Source: Montifringilla adamsi (lineage: Eukaryota > Chordata > Aves > Passeriformes > Passeridae). Taken from it: 64,000 bases of DNA. The position numbers were made by a program, and so were the translations under genes. Shown here piece after piece: positions 27,273-46,000 of this stretch. Numbering within the stretch: the first letter of the stretch is position 1; each line of letters starts with the position of its first letter. The stretch spans positions 14,509,860 to 14,573,859 of the forward strand of contig JAGGNK010006448.1 in assembly GCA_017590115.1 (NCBI GenBank), given 5' to 3'. The notes below the pieces were generated by a model. It was not told the DNA's origin. It ran no database searches and saw nothing but the letters and a program-made list of their open reading frames with translations.

Positions 27273-28184
27273 CAAGTGCATCAAGATGCTAACAACTCAA
27301 GCACTGATGCATGGAGCACAGGAACTGAGATGAATTCACTAGCTGGTTGAGCACTGAGTGCAGCTTTGCAGGACACCTGGAGGATTTAAAATAGCTGGTG
27401 GCAGCCTTGCAAGCATTAGTCCACCTTAGACTCCCTGAGCACAGTTAGAGGATGTATGAACTGTCCTACGAACACATAATGAGCTAGAAGACTGCTCTGA
27501 GAAGTAACGGTTCTTTAAAAATTCTGCTTGGGGCTACTGACAGCCGCATGTGTCAATCTTCAGGCTCATTTCCTTGCATGCCAACACTTCTGGTGTGCAT
27601 GCATATGAGTAGGAATGTTTATATTCAAAAGTATATAGCTGGTAGCAAACTAGATCCTGTTACACATGTAAATTCATGACAGTGTGTAAGATAAAAGGGG
27701 AAAATAAGAAGGTAATAATTAGACCTTTCAGTTTGACTTCAGTTCTATGCACTAAGCAAATACACACTCTCTGTGTACACTGAAATCTACCAACAAATGA
27801 ACAATATCCAGAATGGATTTGATAAATTGTGTGAAACCAAGTAATTTCTCCACCTACCCCAGAGTAATAGATTTTGTGAACAGCAATGGATGTTGACTTT
27901 ATTACACTTTTCCACTGCTTCTTTCTATCAGACTAGAGAGTCATAGCATAAATTAACTTTCAACAGCACACATGCAAAACCAGAAAACATTTCTGAGTAA
28001 TGCAACTGAGACTAATATTCTGTTGGAACAGAAGAATAAATCAGAGAGAGTTCCTTGCACTCTTTTCTTGAATTCTCTATGTTTAGAAATATCTTGAACT
28101 CCAGAGTAGATAAGGTACTTCTTAACAATACAGGTAATGTGAGACTAAAAGCAATTCCTGGAATGCTTTGGAAAAGAGAGTTAG

Positions 28185-28592
28185 AAACATCCTAAGTTAG
28201 TCTTATGAAGAGCAGCTGAGGGAGTTGGGGTTGTTTAGCCTGGAGAGAAGGAGGCTTAGAGGAGACCTTCTTGCTCTCTGCAGCCACATGACAGGACGCT
28301 GTAGCCAAATGAGGGTTGGTTGGCAACCAGTGACAGGATGAGAGGACACAGCCTCAAGCTGAATCAGGGGAGGTTCAGGCTGGACATGTGGAAGAATTCT
28401 TCACTGAATGGGTGGTTAAACATAATGAGGTGCTCAGGTAGGTGGTGGAGTCATCATCCCAGAAATTCTTCAAGTGAATGTGGCACTCAGTGCAATGGTC
28501 TAGTTGATGTGATGGTGTTCAGCCAAAGGCTGGACTCAATGGTCTCAGAAATCATTTCCAGCCTAAATGATTCTGTGGTTCTGTAATTCTGT
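28185..28592 (+). mobile_element. CR1 3' end (about 400 bp)
   Basis: 'agcagctgagggagttgggg', 'tggagagaaggaggcttaga', 'caggctggacatgtgg' and the tail 'gattctgtggttctgtaatt'. Ends with the repeated octamer-like unit typical of CR1. Confidence 0.9.
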
Positions 28593-30120
28593 CTGCTTAA
28601 ATGAAAGAAGTGACCTGGAGGAATGATAATTAAAGAAGGTAAAACACGTATCTGCAGAGACTCTGCAGTTACTCATTCTGACAACTTCTGGATAAACAAA
28701 GGGATTAATTTTCTGTCAACTTATGTGGGAATTAAAGGCGAAGAGAAGTGCAACGCCACTTCCTGCATCTCATAATAATCATATTAACAGAAGTGAAAAT
28801 GGCCTAGGATCTTGCAGCAAGATGCAAAATGTACACAGTGCCCATATTTAGGGGCTGTAGCATAATGTTTATAATTATAAGGATCAATAAACTCCAGATA
28901 AGTAACTTACTTGAATGATTGATGACACAGCTGCAGAGGGTATCTGATTTTTGAACTGAGAATTAAATGTTAAAGAGATTTAAATCTTGAAACAGTGTTC
29001 ACAGCAAAAGAAACCCTAGCAACAGCAATGATGTTCTTTACCATCCCTAACCATGCTAACCTTTTAAAAAAGCAACAGATAGAGTGAAACTTCAGAACAA
29101 AAACATACATGGAATTAAGCTCAGCACTCAAAGATTGTATGAACATGCCAAAACTATTAATTCTTTCCTTTCAGCATTGAGAACAGAAAGGTTTGTTCCA
29201 CTGGCTCCTGGCCAGGTCAGTTCACCATCAGCCAAGGGGAGAGAATAATGAGAGCGACCTCCTGCCAGCAGTGCCCTGTGCAGTCCCAGCACATGCAAAA
29301 ACTGTAACAGCTGCCACTGGAAAACAAAGTGGTTGCATTTATCAAGAACAATGAGGGAATTCAAAGTCCCTAACAAAGACTCTGAAAAATGTATAGCATC
29401 CAAATTTGTCATGTAGAAGCATGTGTTATGATGACACCTTCCTTAATTAAAGTAAGAAACTCTCATTTAGCACCACAACTACAAAGCCAGAAATGTTCTC
29501 AAAGAGACTCGTGCCCATGGAGAGAAGTTTTTATGCACTGCACATTTGTCACCTGACGTTATCAGTGCTCCCAGAGTTTGTGACCTATATAATGCTACAA
29601 AAGGCACCATGCACATGACATAATTTAATAAAAATAGGTGCCTAGCACACACACATTATATATTTATTATAAACTATACATTGCATATCAGTAACACACT
29701 TACATAGTAAGTCTGAATAGACTAAAAATGGGTGGGCTTACTCCTTCACCCTTCCTGGAGAAAGTGTTTCTGCTTATTGCCTGCCCATCACTTCCTCTTT
29801 CATGGAGGACTCAAAACGTCTTCAGACCCTCAAGAAGTATGATGCAATAGCTAAAAATTAAGCAGTGTTATGGATATCACCACTTTTAAACACAGGAAAC
29901 TATACTGCCTAATCAGGTAATAGTTGGCTGAACACTTTCAGAAAATTATTAAAGGTTACTTTTGATACCTGTGAACACAGCATGTTCATGTGCTGATGTG
30001 TATCCGCAGGAAAAAAAAAACCAACAAAAAAAAACCCCCAAGAAGGTTCTTGCTCAAAAGTCAAGTTTGTAATTTAGAGGGTCAGTTGAACTTTTAGAAC
30101 AAATATGGGTTACCAGCCTA

Positions 30121-30150
30121 AAACAAACAAGCAAACAAACAAACAAACAT
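30121..30150. repeat. (AAAC)n microsatellite
   Basis: About seven aaac units with one a-to-g interruption. Preceded at about 30010-30045 by an A/C-rich run. Confidence 0.85.
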
Positions 30151-31307
30151 ACACATATTTATGGTTTTCTATTAAAAAATTTAGGAAAATAAAAAAATGT
30201 TTCTGATCCTAATGTCCTTAAGCTGTTATTTATTTTACACTGAAATACAGACCCCCCCCAACATATGTTTTTATTTTTATGCATTTCTCTGAACAAATAT
30301 ATTCCAACAAAAGATTAACGCAAAAGGTCATCTCTATTGTTCCCATTGTGTGTTAATCTAAGTCTCTGGTATGAAATGCTGTATTTATAATCCAAAGAAA
30401 AGAACAGGGATTGTCTGATGTGCTACTGAAAGTTATCAGGTCCCAAGTTTAGACCAGGAATAATGTCATTCTTTGGTAAACAGCCACCGTTTCTTCAAAC
30501 CCAGCTGCCTTTGGCATATCAAATCTGTCAGAGGTGCTTACAGCAGTGCATAGGTGATTATAACGCTCGACATATATTCCCATTGAGAAATGGCAAATCA
30601 CATACCTCAAATGATTTTCATATTTGGTGACAGACTTAGATTATTATGTATGTACTATGTCGTTTCCAGAATCAACTTCTATTTCCAGGAGTGACGTAAG
30701 GTGAAGTTATGAAACTATGCCATGCTCCTAAGAAACCATGTTTTCTTAGATGTTAAATTAAAAACATTGATTCAGAAGTTCAGAAAAGATTAATATTTGG
30801 GTTTTTGGTGGAGCTTTAACTTACAATATTAATTAATATTTAAGTGTGTAAAAAAAGAAAGGATTTTCAATACTCCTGGAAAGGAATACAACAGGATTTC
30901 AGAATAGTTACTCAGCACACTTGAAAATCAACATGAATATCTAAATGTCCTCCTAAACCCAGAAAGACCTAATTTGCAATAGTTTGATATGAGAATTGCT
31001 TTATGAAGCCAAATTAAAAAAAAAATAATAATTTGCATGTTGATTAATGCATTTTATTAGATATGCAGAACTCAATAAATTTATCCATCATAAAGAATTT
31101 GCCCATGAGTTGGAATCCAGTATATGGATATATATATATATTTATAATTCAATTGCCTTTGACATACTAGCAATACCTGGGGTCATTATCTTCCAGACAG
31201 AAAGCTACAGCAGGAAAAGTGCGGCAAGAATGTACTGGTCCAACCCTATTGCCACGGACCAGAGGATTAAAGAATGACAGAGTCCCTCCTTCCTCACACA
31301 TTCTCTT

Positions 31308-31445
31308 CATCACAGAATCACAGAACGGTTTGGGTTGGAAGGGACCTTAAGGGTCACCCAGTTCCAGCCCTTCTGCCACGAAGAGGGACACTTTCCACTA
31401 GACCAGGTTGCTCAGGGTCCCATCCAGCCTGGCATTTGTGATGTT
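31308..31445 (-). mobile_element. CR1 3' end
   Basis: 'cacagaatcacagaacggtt' with tgggttggaagggacctt, and then 'actagaccaggttgctcagg'; antisense CR1 terminus. Confidence 0.9.
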
Positions 31446-32924
31446 CTCAACTCCGCTGGGTATTAGCTACCCTACCTCAAAGACTGTGCTTATGCACAGA
31501 AGAGTTTCAAGTGTTGAAAGGAGATTGGAGCCAAGAAAATGAAGAGAGAAAAATAGGAAGTAAACTGGTACCAGCTTGCTATAATGCAGAAAGCATAAGA
31601 AAGTAGTTTTCCAGTGGGAAGGGGTTACACATGGGTAGATTTAATGGGATACACGTTCCTCAAGGACTGCTCTGGAGACAGTATGTGAGTAAAGCAGGAC
31701 AAATACAGCAGGCAGACTGAAGAGGGAGGAAAAATTAAAAAGAAAGAGAATGCAAAAGGCAGACCAAGAAAGGAGCAAAACAGCACCAAAAATATAAACT
31801 ACACCAGTGCACAAAAATATCCATTACATATAGAAATGAAAGCAGTAATTTAAAAAGTCAGAAATTAATATGAAGGAAGATTTTCTTAACCTTCTTCTTG
31901 CATGCCTGTTTTCTAGGTTGAGGTTGTAACTACTTTGGGACAACAAATCTTCTCAGTCCACTTTTGCCAAGTATCTTATTTACAATGGCTTAAGTGATGT
32001 GAACTACTAATTAGAATAGTGTGATCTCCAATCAAGACAAATTAATCTGACATTTCCCTAGTCTGCTGGACTCCCCAGATGGGACCTATGGCTCCAGGAG
32101 CAACTGCCTGGACACTGTCTATGGCTCAGCTCAGTGGAAGGTGCACAACTCACGCAGACTGTGCCTGACTTTCACTCAGCTGAACACTTCTGCATCTCAC
32201 TTTAGCTTGACATCTTTTAGGCAAGGTAGAAATCCAGACAAATAAATCTCCCTGTAAATCTCCCAGGTTCTCCACTTTTGTCTTTCACACTTATTACAAT
32301 AATGCCTGGACTGGGAATTGGCGTGTGAGGCGGCAGGATGGTCACTGAGACAGCAGCTCAGAACCTGAGCTACCCTGCCAGGTTCACTTCTCAGAGTGCT
32401 GCAATATTTCAATCCCAGTGTTTGACAATGTCCAGCTGGCAGGATGACAGTGAGACACTCGGAGCACAAGCCAGAGTGAGCTTATTTTCCAGCAGGCGAA
32501 CATATGAAAAACAAAGTTCTGCTGGGTGATGACATCTTCAATCAGCTAAGTAATAGGGCATCTTAATTGATATGAGTGAGCTTCATACACTGATACTGGA
32601 AGAAAACATGAGCTCTGGCTAAATACCTTGCAATAGAATATTTTGGAATTTTTTTACTGGCCTGTGAAATACTCAATATACAAATACTGCAAGCACTGTT
32701 ATATATTGTTGGTGCTGTCTTCCACCAGATTAAGGCTGCATTTTGAACACAGTAGGTCATTTACTGTACAACAGAGCACAGCCCTGGAGACAGATGTGTA
32801 CCTAGAAAACCAGCCATTCAGTGTCTCTCCCGTTTGTCAATGTCACATGGATCAAGTGTGCCGACAGCTGCCAAAAAAAATTGCCTGATGTCACCCTGGA
32901 CATCTAACCTTTCCCTCTGTACTT

Positions 32925-33450
32925 GGCTCTGCCGAGTCCACCCTGAATGCTATGTCCCATTCTGGGCCCTCACTTCCGCACAGACATTGAGGCACTTGAG
33001 CAAGGGCAACGGAGAAAAGGGCGATGGAGCTGCTGAAGGGTCTGGAGTACAAGTCTCGGGACGAGCAGCTGAGGGAGATGGAGGGGAGAAAAGGAGGATC
33101 AGGGTGACCTTATCGCTCTCTACAACCACCTAAAAGGAGGCTGTAGCCAGGTGGGTGGTCTTCCCCCAAGCAACCAGCAAAAGGGAGAGAAAATGGCCTC
33201 AAGCAGGGCCAGGGGATGTTCAGACTGGACATCAGGAGCAATTTCTTCATGGAAAGGGTTTCTAAACATTGCAGTGGACTGCCCAAGGAAGGTGGTGGAG
33301 TCGCCATCCCTGGAAAGTGCTCAAGAAATGACTGGATATAGCACTCAGTGCCGTGGTCTTGCTGACATGGCGGTCCCAGTCATAGGTTGGGCTCGACGAT
33401 CTCGGGGGTCGTTTCCAACCTAAATGACTCTGTGACCCTGTGACTCATCC
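32925..33450 (+). mobile_element. CR1 3' portion abutting the TEX30 promoter
   Basis: 'tcagggtgaccttatcgctc', 'aaggtggtggagtcgccatc' and the tail 'atgactctgtgaccctgtga'. Ends about 170 bp before the CpG island. Confidence 0.9.
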
Positions 33451-33791
33451 CAAGCATCTCATCTGTACTCCTTGAAGTCAGTAAAACCCTGACTTTCCGA
33501 ACAATCCCTAAGCAATTTGCTTTATTTGTGCTGAATTAGCACCTAGCAGTCCGTGGAGTTTTTGTACACACGGCTGAATAAGAACAATTTACGTGGGGCT
33601 TTATTTATTTCTGGGTGTTTATGTATTTAACACGGCCCAACCCGCGCCCCTCCGCAGCCCGCTGTACTCCGCGCAGGCCACAACCTCTCCCCACCCCCCC
33701 CCAGGGAGGCGGGGCCTAGCCGGCTCTGACCAATCAGCGCCGCGGCAGCCGGGCCGCGGGGCGGGACTGGCGGGGGGGGCTGTCACTCTGG

Positions 33792-33799
33792 TGACGTCA
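33792..33799. promoter_or_regulatory. cAMP response element (TGACGTCA)
   Basis: Perfect 8-bp palindromic CREB/ATF consensus, ending 7 nt before the TEX30 ATG. In this position it would lie in or next to the 5' UTR or transcription start. Confidence 0.6.
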
Positions 33800-33806
33800 C
33801 GGCGGG

Positions 33807-38607
<4,801 letters not shown>

Positions 38608-38656
38608 TTTGCAGTATTCAAGCAGTATCTTAATTTCATTTTTCCTACATGTGGCA

Positions 38657-38774
38657 AATAAAGGGTTTGTTATTTTTTAGAGGCATATTTTTTTAAAAAC
38701 TGATGTTTTCAGAGGTCTAAGTGCAAATGCAAATAAAGCTTTGTATGAATGAAAAAAAAATGCAAAACAATAAA
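38657..38774 (+). terminator. TEX30: TEX30 poly(A) signals
   Basis: Three AATAAA hexamers follow the stop codon: 38657-38662, 38732-38737 and 38769-38774. They give a short 3' UTR of about 70-190 nt, with use of alternative sites possible. Confidence 0.7.
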
Positions 38775-38779
38775 GAACT

Positions 38780-39780
38780 TCCAGAAGGACAGAAAATATA
38801 TCATGGCAGCATTGTTCTCTGTGTTTCTATGCAAATAACCAAATACAACACTTGGGAATGCAGAGGATTAAGTAATGCTTTTGACTAGTATTTGAAGTAA
38901 TATACTGGAAAAAAATGTACTTGGACAGAGTATCTTTAAGGTTCCTCAATTTCTGAGTATATTACTGATGCTGTACTCACTTGCAATTAAAACCTCTGAT
39001 TGGTAGGGTTCTGCCAGCACATCCCCTAAGGCTGGCGAGCCTGGTGTACTGCTTTGCCTTGGTGTTGTGTGCTGGCCTTCCCAGGCGTTTCCAAACCTGT
39101 GAGGCAGGGAGAGGAATCCCTGGCTGGTCACAGTGTCTGCCACTTTTGGGAGACAGATTTTGCATGTGTGGGGAGGAGGAGGAGGTAATGCAGGCACAGC
39201 TGGGCATGTGGAGCAAAGAACATGGTTCAGTTTTGAGGAGTCCCCTTCACCAATGTTCTTTATCTAAAGGACTGATCACAGACACTCTCTGATAAATAAA
39301 AACTGGTAGACAAATTGTGTTTAGTGATGGAGGAGCTCCTGGAGCAGGAACCAGTTCTGCATCCATTGTGACAGGAGGAACTCAGGTCACTGTCTGAGCT
39401 CTGACACTGGAGCGTGGATGAAACACTTAGTGTGTACTGGCAGCTGCAGCCTTTCTCATTATGGGTTGTTAGTAACCTGTTGGTATAACCAAGCTTACAG
39501 CCCTACTGGAATTGTGGTTTTCCTTCAGGTTAACAAGATTTATTATGAACCTCACAGCATTGCCTTTGAGAGTCTCTCAGAAGGAGCAAAGTTGTGGTAT
39601 GAAAAAAGATGCCGATGGATGGATGGAGAGTAGAGGGGGACGATGTACAATTCTCATCAGCCCTTCTTTGCAGAACAGTTTCATGTTTGTGAAAAGACTT
39701 AGTATATACAAGCATGAGTAAAAAGTACCTGCATTTCCAAGGTAACACAGGACAGGAACACATGACTGATACAAACATGT
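38780..39780. other. Gap between convergent TEX30 and POGLUT2 3' ends
   Basis: About 1 kb between the last TEX30 poly(A) signal and the candidate POGLUT2 signal. The open frames here (up to 103 codons) show no family resemblance. Confidence 0.6.
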
Positions 39781-39782
39781 TT

Positions 39783-39788
39783 TTTATT
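39783..39788 (-). terminator. POGLUT2: POGLUT2 candidate poly(A) signal
   Basis: AATAAA on the minus strand about 220 nt after the stop. A second copy at 39992-39997 lies only about 10 nt past the stop and is less plausible. Confidence 0.5.
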
Positions 39789-40005
39789 TTAAAAAAATTA
39801 TAAAAATGTGTTTGAATAAGGCTCTGCCACCACTGCATGATGAAAAGGAAATCAGGGGTGCTTTGTTTTCTTCCATACGTAGATCATGAAATGGTAAACT
39901 TTAAAATATCCACTGACATTATCCACAGGCATACTAACCCAGAATTTTTTCTTTAAGAAGACAGTCTGAATTTAGGTAAATACTGAAAAAATTTATTTAC
40001 TTCTG

Positions 40006-40023
40006 TCAGAGTTCATCTTTGGC
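40006..40023 (-). CDS. POGLUT2: POGLUT2 exon 10 (A-KDEL-stop)
   Basis: 18 coding nt after acceptor gactgcag|: GCC AAA GAT GAA CTC TGA, giving A-K-D-E-L. This completes the expected ...CHRKK-x-KDEL terminus and the ER-retrieval signal. Confidence 0.88.
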   Translation of the reverse strand, partial: AKDEL

Positions 40024-43000
40024 CTGCAGTCAAAAAAGAAGAAACATGTTTCAGTTACCTGGAAGCCTATTTTTCACTGTCTAGTCCTGCAAATACATCA
40101 AGAAGTGTTTCTAAGTTCGATAGGTGTTAATGGCCTGGCCTGATAACTGATACTGTGGAGCACTGAGCAGCCCTGCTCCAGCGGGGCTGAGCAGGAACTG
40201 AAGACACTCAGCACTTTACATTTAACTCTGCATAGGCTGTACCTTTTTTCGGTGGCAAGTGCATGGGAAAAGGTCATCATCAGGCTGCTGCACCTTCTCC
40301 ATCCCATCTCTGATTTTTGGTTCACTCACTTGCAAGCTGGCGTATTCCTAGTTTTAGAAAAGGAAGGTATCATTAATCCATAGATTTTTTAGATTGCACA
40401 TCTAGTTGCCAATATTGTACCAAATCAGCTGAGCAACTCTGTAAAAACTCTGGGGCTACACAATCTGTTCCTTCAGACTGTCACAGGCAGGGTGAGGGAA
40501 CACTCAGCTGCAGATGGGAGCCCCTTTGGGTGCCTCCCTGGAGTTCAGTATCTTGGTGCTAATGCACAGATATTTTCAGCTGTGGTTCACAGGGTGTGCG
40601 TCTGATGTGGAATTCTCTGATCATTGTGGGCTACATATTCTGGCAGATTAAATCAAGATTTATGGGATCCCACTGCCTCTCAAACAGCCAGCATAGTCTG
40701 AAGGGGTTTCATAGCATATAAATTGAATACAATGTTTGTAAAAACCAAATGAAGATTTTAATTGCTGATGCTTGCTTCATGGCTTCAAGTACCAGACTGG
40801 CCAATGTCCAGCAGTTCTGTTGCCCCAGATTCTTGCTGTGTGATTTCTGTTTCTGTGCCAGTAGCCATTAAAAATATACTGACCTGGAAAAGTTTGAAAT
40901 AGTAACAAAAAATGTGGTCTCCCATGAGATTGTTTCTTGCGAACTCTTGTCCAGACTTTGCAATATTTTTTGCCTGTCAAAGAAAATGAAAGTTTGGTTT
41001 ATTTTTTTAATTGCCCAGAATTAGTATTTATTTCAGGGTGCTACTCTTGGTTGTGGAGTTACAAATGAAGTTGACAGTTTAGGATAACTCAAATAAATAA
41101 TTCTTTTTAAAAGTTAAGGTTTTGTTAGGAAGATACTCTTTGTTTCCTGAAGTTCAATTTGATTTCAAATTAAGGACAATATTATGCATTTTTGAGGGTT
41201 TTTCTTCTTTGTAGAGTTGATGAAAACAAATTTCAAGTTATCCTAGTATTTTTTTTGCTTTTTTCTAAAGAAATTCAATTTCTGTTCTCTTCTAGAAACA
41301 TTACTGCATACTTCTCAATGCATATTTTACCTCTTCATCATGATCTTTTGCCCACTGTAGTTTTTCTAGCAGATCACTCAGGTCACTTTTAAATGGGATG
41401 TAGTGTTTCCATGGCTGCAGCTCATTATAAAAGTGCTCATAGTAGATGGAGTCTTGCTTTAGCACCACACTGTTTCCTGCTAGTAGATAAGGCAATCTGT
41501 AGGCTGCCACTGTGCCATCAATATTAATTTGATATTTATACTGGAAAGAAAAGGACCAGAAGTTATTAAAAACCACAAGATCCCAGTGGCTTGGTTAGGT
41601 TATATTCTGAGGGCACTGGTGTTACTGACTTGCCGATATTGAGACAGGTAGGACTGGCTAGGCAAGCATCAATGTCTAAGAAGCTTTTATTATCTAGTCT
41701 GGAATTCATCACAGTGCAGGGTACACAGAGCTTCATCAATTAAGTTCTCCAGGAATTCTTAGGTGCTCATCCTTGGATGTGAGAGTAGATGTGCCACTTC
41801 ATCCACTGATTTTCCCACTATGTTAGTTATGTTAGTAGTCCTGATCACTGAATCAGGAAAAAGAGATAAAAAGGAACTTGAAATTACATAGATTACATGA
41901 GGTTCTACAGAACCTTTAGATGTAAATCAGACATTATTATCCTGAGGGTAAGAGCTACATAGGAGTTAATCCCACTGGAGGGATGTCTAGTCATGCTTGT
42001 TACTGGTGGTGTCCTGAAAAACTAAAAATCACTTTATTTTCAATAATACATACTAAGTTATTTGATAATTGGAAACAATGAGAACTGACTTCTACGAAAA
42101 ATTATTAGTGGCTTACCTTAAAAAAATCAAAAAATGAAATGTGCTTAACGATAGGGCCATAGAGGCTTTCATCATGTTTAAAGAAAAAAAAGTTTGTGAA
42201 AGCAGCATCTATGATCTGTGGATATTTCCTGCTGAGTTTTACAAGCTCAAGCCTCTCTTTGCGGCTGTCACGTCCTCTCCAGAAGGCTGTAGTGTTTTTG
42301 TCTTCCCACGATGGGCCAGTGTTTGCTTGGACTGACATCATATCCAGGCTGACTCTACAGCAGAAAGAACTGGTTCAATAGTGAAGCCTACTGGAAACTT
42401 TTTAAAGTGCAGTTACTTAAGAGTTCACAGTACCCACAGGCAGAGAGCAAAGATGAAGGGAAGTCATAAGCACCTCATAATGTGTTACTGTATCAGTCAT
42501 TTGCAGCAATAGAAACAGATAATGAATGATAAGTTCACAGGCACGTAGCATGATAGCATCATTCAACAACATGGCATGAGGAAACAGTACCTGTCAGCTG
42601 TCATGGAAAAAAATAGGTAAAAGTAGATATGGTTGGCAGAGAAGGTGATGCAAGGTACTGTAACTTGCTTAGTAAAACATGCTGCACATCCTTAAAAATG
42701 TGAAGAAATTAAACACATAAACTGAAAGGGCAAGGGATAGCAAATGAGAAAAACTCTTGAGAAAAAAAAGGAACCTGAACTAAATGCAGTGAAATGGTAA
42801 CTTCAAGACGGATTACAAAGATTTCTTAGAAGCAAGCTGTCTTTGTAGTGTTTCAAGACATAAAAGAGCAGTCGCCAAGGCTAGTTACAGTCAGTAATCA
42901 AAGTGGGAGATGGTAGCTCCTAGTTCAAGAATTCCCAATAATTGTGTTGGGATTTGAAAGGTACAAAAAACCAGATTCTAACAAAATCAGAGAAGAAAAA

Positions 43001-46000
43001 CACCTGGCTAGTTGTCAACAAGTTCATGGGGGAAAAAACAAAGCAAACAAATCAAATACCTAGCCTTGAAACACTCTTAAGTGTTATTTTCAGTGATTTG
43101 ACCATGTTTAGATAAATTTGGATTTTTTAAATGAAACAGTGAAGCATAATAATACATTGATTACACAGTTACTGTCTACCTAGAATGCCAGTGTTTCAGT
43201 GAGTAAATGAAAATATTTAATAAACTGTTACCATACAGATCTCTATGGAAGATCATTCATTGTGAATTTTGTGAAAAGTTTAAGCCATTTCTTACCGTCC
43301 CATAGTCTCCAAAACTGAGTCTGTTAAGTCGTATGTTGGCATGACAATGTCTTTTGACTCACTGGACCCACACCATGAGAAGATCGGGTGCAAGTTCTGT
43401 GGGGGCTTCCTTTTCTCCAAAGGCCAGTCCCCCAAATTAACAAAAAATTCTACATCTGGCATTTTCACCTAAAAAGAAGCAAAGTAGGCACAAATGCAGT
43501 TTAGCACAAACAGTATTCTGCTGGCATCTTGCATTTTGAAAATAACCTCACTAAGATGAAAAATAGCCAGGTGTCTAATATACTTAATGTACCTGTAATA
43601 AATCACTGACATTTAGAAATGTGTTAGAAGTACTGAGACCACAGAGTAAAGCCTACAGAATAGTATTTTTAAAAAAGATTTGTACAAAGTCACATAAGGC
43701 AAAGGAGCACACTTTTTAGAGGATGGTTTCTGCTATACTTTACATGATTGGCCCCACAATCTTTTTATCATGTTAGCACTGGGACCTAGTCAGCAATTGT
43801 ATAGTTCTAAGGTAAGCTGGATCATCTTGTTAGTATATAGAAAACTGATGCTGGCTGGTAAATCAGTTTTTGTCACATCAGTGATCTGATTCACCCTGTG
43901 TCTGCAGGATGCCTAAATCAAACAGAAGACAAGAAACAGAAATAAACAGCCATGATGGGAACACCACATTTAGTCAGTGCTTTGGTTAATTATTAAGCAT
44001 AACATCATCACTTGTTAATAATATTTGGAACCATACCTGAAATCACTTTCACAGCCAAAAGGCAAGAAAAATACTGCTGATGGCCAGGAAGCAGGACAGA
44101 GGGCATAAATTTGCTGCTTTATGAAACTGTGATGCACCCCTGTATTGAGTTTGTGATTTCAAGTGAAGTAAGAAAAGGCAGAAAGAAAGGCAGCTTTGTA
44201 CTTTTCCAAAGAAAAGACCAGCTGCCTTGTGAGGAAACACTGAAAATGGTGGGACAGTTCAGTTTGGAGAGCAAAACATGACATATGGCTGCATTTTACA
44301 GAACTCTGAAGGCACATACAAGGTCATTGCAGAACTAATGTCGTATCTCAGTTCACTCTCTTAATTTCATTTTTAAAAACATACATCTCCAATACATCCC
44401 TCTCAGTTGCCTCTTTCAAAACAAAAGAAATTAATAATTTGCCAAGTATCAAACACTTCCAAATGGTGGAAGATACTCTATTCCTTTCAAAGGGTGCTTG
44501 CTACAGTCTAATGCTCAGCACTAAACTTCATTACTACGGTGCCATCTAATGGTTGTAATGGGCATGAACCCTACAAATTGTATTTTCTACACATCCTCAG
44601 CACCAGAGTCAATCAGCAGCTTGAATCTTCTCCAACCAACTATCTACTGACACTCAGTGGCACTATCCTAATAAACATTCTTATTTAATGGTATTTAATG
44701 GGAATGATATAAACTGTGTTTTCTAGATCTGTAAACAGAGTTAGCAATTCTTTTTCAACTTTTAGTCTGAAGTCCTTAGATGCAATTTAACTCCATTTTT
44801 TCTTGTCCAACACTACTGACACCAAGGACAGTTTACTTCCATCTTCCAGAGAACAATCTTTTAGGTAATTGTAGTCGACATTCATGTTTTCCCTTAGACA
44901 TCATGTCCTCTTGTAGGCAGTGTTAGATGAAACAATCCCCACTTAAAGTAATGTTCATTTGGACATTTAGTCATTTTTCCCATTTTCCTGTGCAATGTTA
45001 GTTCAGCAATGTTAGCAACAGAGCAATCCTTAAAGCATGACACCCAAAGGCACACAGAGTAGCATAACCGACCCATTACTAATCCTGAGGATAGTGGAAA
45101 GGTTACTTCATATTTCTTTAACATGTTATGTTAACTTGTGTTCAGCTTTTTGCAGCAATGTACCTGCAGAGACATAATCTTCTGCTAGATGCTACAGGAT
45201 GATTTATTTATTTTACAGAAAAAAAAAACCCCAAAACATACCCTGTTGGCTTATCAAACTCACATATAAAATCCTGCTCATTCAATTAACTTCTATGATA
45301 CTCAATCAGATGGCATTCTAGAACATGACAGCTTCAAACAAGGAAAATCCATGACCTCTCCATAATTAATCAAAGAGCAAGAGTTTTTTAGCAGAAAGAG
45401 CAACAAATATGCTGATGTGTATTTAAGGCCAGGCTTCTATAAATTAGGACATCCAGAAGAAGTGGCTGTACAGATGTACTCACTTTTCTGGTCAAAGAAA
45501 GCAGTATGGCATCCATGAAAATTCTGAAGCCAACATGTTCCCCGTATGTCTTTATATAAACCTGAAAATAAACAAAGGTTTTACTGGGTGATTTCATTTC
45601 AGAGAACGGCTGGCACAATTCAGAGCTCTTTTAATGGCATAGTAGCTACTCAGACAGAGTATATAGCTGTACAGATTTATGAATCAGCTGGGAAGCAACA
45701 GAAATCTCATCACAGAAAAGTGATGAAAAAAAAATTACAAGCTTTGTTTGCTTTTGCAGATGTTTGAGGTCTGTTTCATGGAAGCAGAAACTGTTGCCTA
45801 TTTCTGTGGTGTTCCATTCTTCTAATTCCATATAAAACTCCACTGAAATAAGTACAGTATATACAATTCTTTTTTATAAAGAATTGTAGCTCTGATCCTC
45901 AGTTCAGCTAAAAGTGGTATCCCAGAATTATGCATGATGTAATTTATTGATGTACTTCAAATTAGATGATTGTGACACATCACAGCAGTATTGCTCAGAG

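Larger units (their letters stand above)
28593..32924. other. Intergenic, no gene recognised
   Basis: AT-rich sequence with microsatellites and one CR1 tail (31.3 kb). No open frame with family resemblance. Confidence 0.6.
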
